Part shown: positions 43,339-47,814 of the stretch, in pieces | Layout of the letters: each line of letters opens with the position of its first letter | Numbering within the stretch: the stretch's first letter is position 1 | From: Candidatus Poribacteria bacterium | GTDB lineage: Bacteria; Poribacteria; WGA-4E; WGA-3G | Assembly (NCBI GenBank): GCA_022827185.1 | Contig: JAJDTM010000008.1 | Span: 1 to 47,814, forward strand | DNA: 47,814 bases | Direction of reading: 5' to 3' | Made by a program: the position numbers and the translations under genes | The notes under the pieces: model-generated | Database searches by the model: none | The model's input: only the letters and a program-made list of their open reading frames with translations | Told to the model about the DNA's origin: nothing

Positions 43339-44925
43339 CTAAAACAGACCTAACTTTGTAAAATCTGATAGTAGTTGGTAAAATTTTTCTCGACGTTCTT
43401 CCTCTGGAACTAACATGGAGATTTCAAATGCATGCGCGATCAATTGTACAAGTTCGCGTTTGCTTTTAGATCCGTATAGCAATTTGCTCCGATTGTTCAC
43501 GAGGACAAGGTTTTGATTGTCATCAATTGTCAGAGGGAATCGATTTTCATCATTTGAAATCAGCGTATAGTTGTCCCCCAATTCTTGGCGAATTATAGAT
43601 TGAAGGGTGGCTAATTTTTTATTTTGCCTATCTTCATTTTTTCCTTCGGTCCGTTTTCTTTGGGTACGGGAGGCTTCAGGAAAAACTTCCATTTTAAGCA
43701 AATTGTGAATAAAGTTTGTAAGTTTTACGAAATGAGGACTCATCTCATTAAAACTGGCGCGGTCTATATTAAGCGCAGATTCTAATCCCGTGTCGACATA
43801 AATTTCACCGGATAACCAGTTGAAACGTGGTGTTGGAACACTTGGATAAGCGAAAAGAGTTGGGTCATAGTTCCCAATAGCAACGTTCCGTATTCTTACC
43901 AGTAAACCACGAAGTTCCATTGGTTCTACTGCGTGTCCATATTGCAAATATATATATCCAAATAATTCAAGTGGTTTTCCATACACGGTTAAATTTTCGT
44001 TAATCGAAAATAATTTTCCCTTTGTTTGTTCTTTTTTTTCTATTTGAGGGGAAGCAAGGGGATATTGGTTTGGTTTGCGTAAAGATAAACCATCAACAAT
44101 CACCTCAAATTGGTGCTGATTTAATAATTGTTGTAAATCAATTATCTGTTTTTTAAATTCAGATATTCCCTCTATTTTTTTCCAATCAAACGCATCAGCG
44201 TCTGCGTAAGGAATGGGACATGCTACGCTTAACTCCCAGACCATTTGCCAATAGTCACTAAGGGATTTCACAGATCTCGCGCGGTGAATTACTTCTAAAA
44301 ATTCTGAAAATTTTGATGGAAGTTGATCTTCACCTGAGGTCTCTCGAAATTTGTTAACAAAAGCTGCACGCATCTCCGAGGCAATCACATAAGTTCCCGC
44401 TTTATCTGGTTCATACTCAATTTGTTCAATCATAAATTGCCCAACGTCAATTGGTTGTTCCGCAGCTTCCTCAGGAGAAATATTGCTAACTTTTTCGTGG
44501 AGAAAATCTGCTAAACGTACGCTAGCACTGAAAGCCGTTCGCGTTGCTTTATGATAGGATATAAATTTGAATTCGTGACAAATTTGAGCAACACCCAACA
44601 TTCCAATTCCTAACCATCCAATTATTGGTCTATTTAGATTTGTCACATCACTAACGCTCCCATTGGCAGTGATCCGTTTCTCGCTATCGCCGATTTCCTT
44701 AGTCATTATTTTTCTAAACTTCTCTTGGGTCATTCCACTACCGTTGTCATAGCAGGTGATCACATCAAAGCTTGGCCAATTCGTGGTAATTGAAACGCGA
44801 GTAGCATCGGCATCAAATGCGTTGCTGATTATTTCTTTAATCGCACTAGCGGGACTACGATATATACCAGAACTAATATGCCCCAATATTTTTGAATTGA
44901 CTTTGATTTCCTGCCAATTTTCCAT
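43339..44925 (-). CDS. GHKL-family ATPase (Hsp90/MutL/MORC-like)
   Basis: The 528-aa protein carries a Bergerat ATP-binding fold near the N-terminus: EIISNAFDAD at residues 31-40 (Asn-containing N-box), DNGSG at 60-64 (G1) and GIGMLG at 106-111 (G2). The middle and C-terminal region (from about residue 150) has no family I recognise and is long and charged. GAGGTG precedes ATG 44925. This ATPase and the 369-aa protein form an operon next to dnd genes; GHKL ATPases are recurrent in defence systems. Its exact role is unknown. Confidence 0.8.
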   Translation of the reverse strand: MENWQEIKVNSKILGHISSGIYRSPASAIKEIISNAFDADATRVSITTNWPSFDVITCYDNGSGMTQEKFRKIMTKEIGDSEKRITANGSVSDVTNLNRPIIGWLGIGMLGVAQICHEFKFISYHKATRTAFSASVRLADFLHEKVSNISPEEAAEQPIDVGQFMIEQIEYEPDKAGTYVIASEMRAAFVNKFRETSGEDQLPSKFSEFLEVIHRARSVKSLSDYWQMVWELSVACPIPYADADAFDWKKIEGISEFKKQIIDLQQLLNQHQFEVIVDGLSLRKPNQYPLASPQIEKKEQTKGKLFSINENLTVYGKPLELFGYIYLQYGHAVEPMELRGLLVRIRNVAIGNYDPTLFAYPSVPTPRFNWLSGEIYVDTGLESALNIDRASFNEMSPHFVKLTNFIHNLLKMEVFPEASRTQRKRTEGKNEDRQNKKLATLQSIIRQELGDNYTLISNDENRFPLTIDDNQNLVLVNNRSKLLYGSKSKRELVQLIAHAFEISMLVPEEERREKFYQLLSDFTKLGLF

Positions 44926-44965
44926 AAAGCACCTCAACTATTTTTATTTACTAAAAGTGTTGTAA

Positions 44966-44989
44966 GATTTTCAAATATAAATGAAAATC
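44966..44989 (-). promoter_or_regulatory. Inverted repeat upstream of the GHKL operon, possible operator
   Basis: GATTTTCA (44966-44973) and TGAAAATC (44982-44989) are perfect arms with an 8-base AT spacer, 41 bp ahead of the GHKL start. On the - strand the repeat contains TTGAAA, a possible -35 box. A regulator binding site is plausible. Confidence 0.4.
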
Positions 44990-45830
44990 TATGGCAAGAT
45001 TTGCAATCGAAAAGGTGTTCGCACTTTAGCAACTTTAGCAAGAGTTATCTAAGGAACCCGGATATTATCTGTTAGGTTATCTACCTCTAATAAGCCAATT
45101 GAACGTATTGAAAGCCAGATTATAGTGAAGTTTAGAATTAAAGAAACATTTCAAGTCCTAAAACAGACTGTAACACGAGCCCTGTCTGGTATTTTCTTTG
45201 TAGCATAGGCTGTTAGCCTGTGCACAGAATGTCTCATTAATTATGGAATCCACTATAAATTGGGAATTTAACATGTAAAACAGTAGATATTATAATGATT
45301 TAACTGTTTTTTCAGATGATGCCTCCTGAAGAAAAATAGAGGCTTCATATCATTAGATATAACGGTAAGTCACGACGATAGGTTGAATAAAATAGATATT
45401 TAGGTAAGTTGTGTGCCTCGTCACCAATTTTTCGTTACCCAACAAACACATTTTTTTAATAGAAATAATGGGGATAATACGCAAATGACATAACAAAGAC
45501 AGTAACGTGAAATATATACACTAAAAGCTAACAGAATCTACGAAAACTCTTTGCTGATGAGGTCTTAAACCGGAGTTCCACTCGTAATTGGGAAGAGTAC
45601 CAGCAGCACATCATACATCGTTATAATATCTAATGAATTCAAGTTGGCTTAAATAGATCACCCCTATGACAATACCTTCGCCAAATTATGAGGTATTGAA
45701 ACTGAGTGGGTGTCTGATGAATAGCCCGATTGAGCCAAGACGCTCAGCAATTCCAGGATTAAGAATAACTTTAGGTTTTTGTGGAAGTCATTTTTAATCG
45801 TGTAAAGACCGAACCTCCGCCAGCCGACTT

Positions 45831-45870
45831 CATTGTAGCACAGGAACCAACGGTTTCCTATGCTACAATG
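45831..45870. repeat. 40-bp near-perfect palindrome
   Basis: Arms CATTGTAGCA and TGCTACAATG are perfect over 10 bp. Inside, AGGAACC and GGTTTCCT continue the pairing with one mismatch and one bulge. It lies 31 bp beyond the stop of the Dnd-associated-type gene on its downstream side, without a T-run, so terminator function is uncertain. Confidence 0.6.
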
Positions 45871-45900
45871 AAGAATCGTCCATTTTTGGCGAAAATATTG

Positions 45901-46386
45901 CTATGAAACTGTGGATATTAATCGGTTGTACGGATACCAATTGAAAAGTAAATCCACTAAATTGGTTATTCTGTCACCGGGCATATCTTCAACCTGTTTC
46001 CGAATCTCTGCAATTCCACCGTTAGCATATTCTTCAGCAATCGTTAGTATTTGGTCTTGATCTGTTAATACTTCAACATCTTCTGTTTCTGCGAGTGCTA
46101 ACGCCCGAAGTAATGGAACGTCTTCCTCAGGTGAAAAGCGAGCCCATGCGAAAATCATCTCCTTATCTTTTCCAAGCGGAATCCGCTTTTCCTCGTTGTA
46201 ACCTATAAAAATGGCTAGCATGAAAATATTTTTCATAGACTCGAACGGTGATAACTCTTGATGGTTTTCGTTCTCCCTCGGTTTCGTTAATGCTATGTAG
46301 GTTGGATGATGAATTTTATCAATACGGATACGATCCCGTGGTCTTTTGGATTGTTGATTTCTATCCGCCTCAATGCTTGAAAGCAT
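45901..46386 (-). CDS. Small protein resembling Dnd-associated protein 4
   Basis: The 161-aa protein has the layout I associate with dnd_assoc_4 (phosphorothioation-associated protein 4). That family's KRIPLGK-type stretch appears here as EEKRIPLGKDKEMI at about residues 71-84, and TIAEEYANGGIAEI near residue 118 is shared too. Function is unknown. The match is from memory and unverified. The ATG at 46386 follows AGGAG; it starts 11 bp after the stop of the upstream ATPase gene on the same strand, so the two were one operon. Confidence 0.55.
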   Translation of the reverse strand: MLSSIEADRNQQSKRPRDRIRIDKIHHPTYIALTKPRENENHQELSPFESMKNIFMLAIFIGYNEEKRIPLGKDKEMIFAWARFSPEEDVPLLRALALAETEDVEVLTDQDQILTIAEEYANGGIAEIRKQVEDMPGDRITNLVDLLFNWYPYNRLISTVS

Positions 46387-46397
46387 TATATTTTCTC

Positions 46398-47662
46398 CTA
46401 CCAAATTTCTTTAATCTTGGAAGTTTTCGATTCCCGATCAAATTCTAATTCATATTCCGCACCAATTCGGGATGCAAGATTTGCTTTCGCTTGTCCTTGC
46501 AATTCTTCATCAGTTACAAATAGCACTAACTGGTTAGCGATGTTAGGCATTACCCTCGTTATATTTTCTCTGTGTTTTCTGGAAAGTCTACCGAAAGCCG
46601 TATCCATTACAATTGGAAAGGGTTCTTCCCTTAGTTGAGGAATTGTTTCTTGAACTGCTACTTTCGCCATTGCAGCAATAAAGGAAAGGCTCAGAATTTG
46701 ACGCTGTCCAGCAGAAAGTTCAGGGAGTACATCTTCGCCAGACTCGTCAATCACACGAAGTTCATAATCTTTATTGAGCAATATCTCCCGAAAATGATCG
46801 CCATTCCACACTAAATCTTTGAAAATTTTCTCGGTTTCTGATTGCACATGTCCTCTCATATTCTCTGCATATAATTCATATATTTTACACATTGCTTTTG
46901 CAGAATCCTCGGCAAGTTTTGAATAACGTTTTAACTCTTCTGCTTTAGCGTTTGAATCCTTTTCAGTATTAATTTTCTGACTTAGTTTGGTTATTTCCAT
47001 GTCAATTTCTTGAATTCGGCCCTTAATCTGATTTATCTCACCCTCTAATTTCGGGATACTCTGTTCATACTCTTTGCGTCGTTTTTCCAAGTTATTGGCT
47101 TCATCATGATCAAAATTTTCTAATGCGCGTTCAATCTTTTCCAATCGTCCTTTTTTCGTTTTAACGTTCTGGTCCAATTCCTCCTCATCACTGAGAATTG
47201 ATTTTAGATCATTCGGAATTTTTTCAACATGAGTCCGCACTAAATGCTTCAAATCACCATGGGTTTCCTGTGCAATATGGCCCAAGTTTGTCGAAATTGA
47301 TCGATTGAGCAGATTCTTGATAGTTTCCATCTCTGGACTTTGGGCACGAATAGGTCTACCACAAAGACATTGCATCTTATCAAGCAATTCATTCAAAAGC
47401 GTATCTGGAAGTCCAGTTGGGATTTCTCGAAGAATTTCCAATCCTCTATCAAGTACTGGTTTTGCTAAAGGAATAAAGCCTTGATTAGCCAAACGACGAG
47501 TGTGCTCTTGGTACTCGACTTTTTTGTCTTTAAACTGCTTCAGTTCCGATTCAATCGCTTTTCGCTCATCAATCAGCTTACGTAGACCCTGAATATCTTC
47601 CAACCGAGCGTCAATATCCCGTTTTTGTTTTTTCGCGAGCCTGACTTCTTCTTGTAGTAGTT
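46398..47662 (-). pseudogene. C-terminal half of an SMC/Rad50/DndD-like ATPase, cut by an IS
   Basis: About 420 residues remain. A hook-like CLCGRP (zinc-hook type Cys-x-Cys) is near the start of the recognisable part, followed by long coiled coils, then ABC signature LSAGQRQ and Walker B PIVMDTAFGR (about 105 and 73 residues from the C-terminus). No Walker A half is present. The frame stays open beyond the TTG at 47603 (ELLQEEVRLAKKQKRDID) up to the IS end near 47663-47690. The fragment belongs to the same gene set as the Dnd-associated-type protein. Truncation by the IS is the best explanation; an N-terminal half may lie beyond the window. Confidence 0.75.
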
Positions 47663-47814
47663 CTATATCTTTAGATATAGTGAATCCCGTAATTAATTAT
47701 ACACTTTTATAATATCATCAATAGATGCCTCAGCGTTATATTGACGCCTCCGCTTGATGTTAGCGAAATCCTTTTCAATCGGATTCAACTCTGGAGAATA
47801 CGGCGGTAAAAACA
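47663..47814 (-). mobile_element. IS630-family element, 3' end only (enters from the right)
   Basis: The right edge of the window encodes the C-terminus of an IS630-type DDE transposase. The element's terminus is somewhere in 47663-47692, where a palindrome CTATATC-TTTA-GATATAG (47663-47680) lies. The exact end and the TA target duplication cannot be fixed without the other end. Confidence 0.65.
47693..47814 (-). CDS. IS630-family transposase, C-terminal fragment
   Basis: Reading the - strand from the right edge gives 39 residues to a TAA at 47693-47695. The sequence includes LPPYSPELNPIEKDFANIK, the classic C-terminal DDE-domain motif of IS630/Tc1-mariner-type transposases, where NPIE carries the last catalytic acidic residue. 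The rest lies beyond the window. It is too short for ordinary gene calling. The element interrupts the SMC-like ATPase. Confidence 0.85.
   Translation of the reverse strand, partial: FLPPYSPELNPIEKDFANIKRRRQYNAEASIDDIIKVYN

Larger units (their letters stand above)
44938..45900. other. Gene-poor AT-rich region within the island
   Basis: There is no supported gene across about 960 bp between the GHKL gene and the Dnd-associated-type gene. Contents are the putative operator at 44966, a hairpin GCATAGGCT-GTT-AGCCTGTGC (one mismatch) at 45203-45223, and a near-perfect 40-bp palindrome at 45831-45870. The stretch may hold decayed genes; none could be identified by reading its frames. Confidence 0.5.

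Noticed and set aside
44938..45900. Hidden gene or transposase remnant in the gene-poor region
   Set aside because: Spot reading of parts of both strands gave only short frames with early stops and no recognisable motif.
1..47814. tRNA or rRNA genes
   Set aside because: No cloverleaf-like segment with a GTTCGA-type T-arm was found between genes, and no rRNA sequence was recognised. A covariance-model scan would be decisive.

Overview
The window looks like a piece of a bacterial chromosome from an uncultured, Gram-negative-type lineage. A Poribacteria-like organism is my best guess. The guess rests on the gene style (PorV/PorQ-type outer-membrane protein, secreted proteases with FlgD/T9SS-like C-terminal modules, Gfo/Idh/MocA paralogues, large TPR proteins, the futalosine menaquinone route) and on many short palindromic dispersed repeats in the intergenic spaces. 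No rRNA or tRNA gene was seen, so the taxonomy is inference only.

Layout. (1) 0-6 kb, mostly housekeeping: folP, acpS, a PorV-like protein, a YigZ/IMPACT protein, a GcvH-like protein without the lipoyl lysine, a tRNA-type RNA methyltransferase, mqnD. (2) 6-16 kb, surface and envelope genes: an SdiA-regulated-like beta-propeller protein, a four-motif beta-gamma-crystallin/ThuA-like fusion, a giant-coiled-coil flotillin-like protein, a zinc-finger/CBM-like protein, an M6 metalloprotease and a lipoprotein. (3) 16-31 kb: a DinG-type helicase with an altered Fe-S ligand, an HtrA-type lipoprotein protease, a xisH-xisI pair, an M28 peptidase, a DRG/Obg-like GTPase with a TGS domain, a TonB-like/VWA protein, an M20 hydrolase, a cyclase-NB-ARC-TPR signalling protein and a TPR protein. 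(4) 31.6-37.5 kb: aconitase, a DUF4377-like lipoprotein, and two tandem Gfo/Idh/MocA oxidoreductases separated by repeat elements.

(5) 37.8-47.8 kb is a visibly more AT-rich defence island. A + strand operon dndC-dndD-dndE (DNA phosphorothioation) converges on a - strand pair: a GHKL (Hsp90/MutL-type) ATPase followed by a 369-aa protein with a possible degenerate Rossmann fold. Beyond a gene-poor kilobase come a small protein resembling Dnd-associated protein 4 and the C-terminal half of an SMC/Rad50-like ATPase. Its N-terminal half is cut off by the 3' end of an IS630-family transposase at the right edge. dndB, dndA and dndFGH are not in the window.

The most interesting material is the dnd-flanking GHKL/369-aa pair, the IS-disrupted ATPase, the GcvH paralogue lacking its lipoylation lysine, the crystallin-ThuA fusion, and a family of MITE/REP-like repeats whose arms recur at five or more places.
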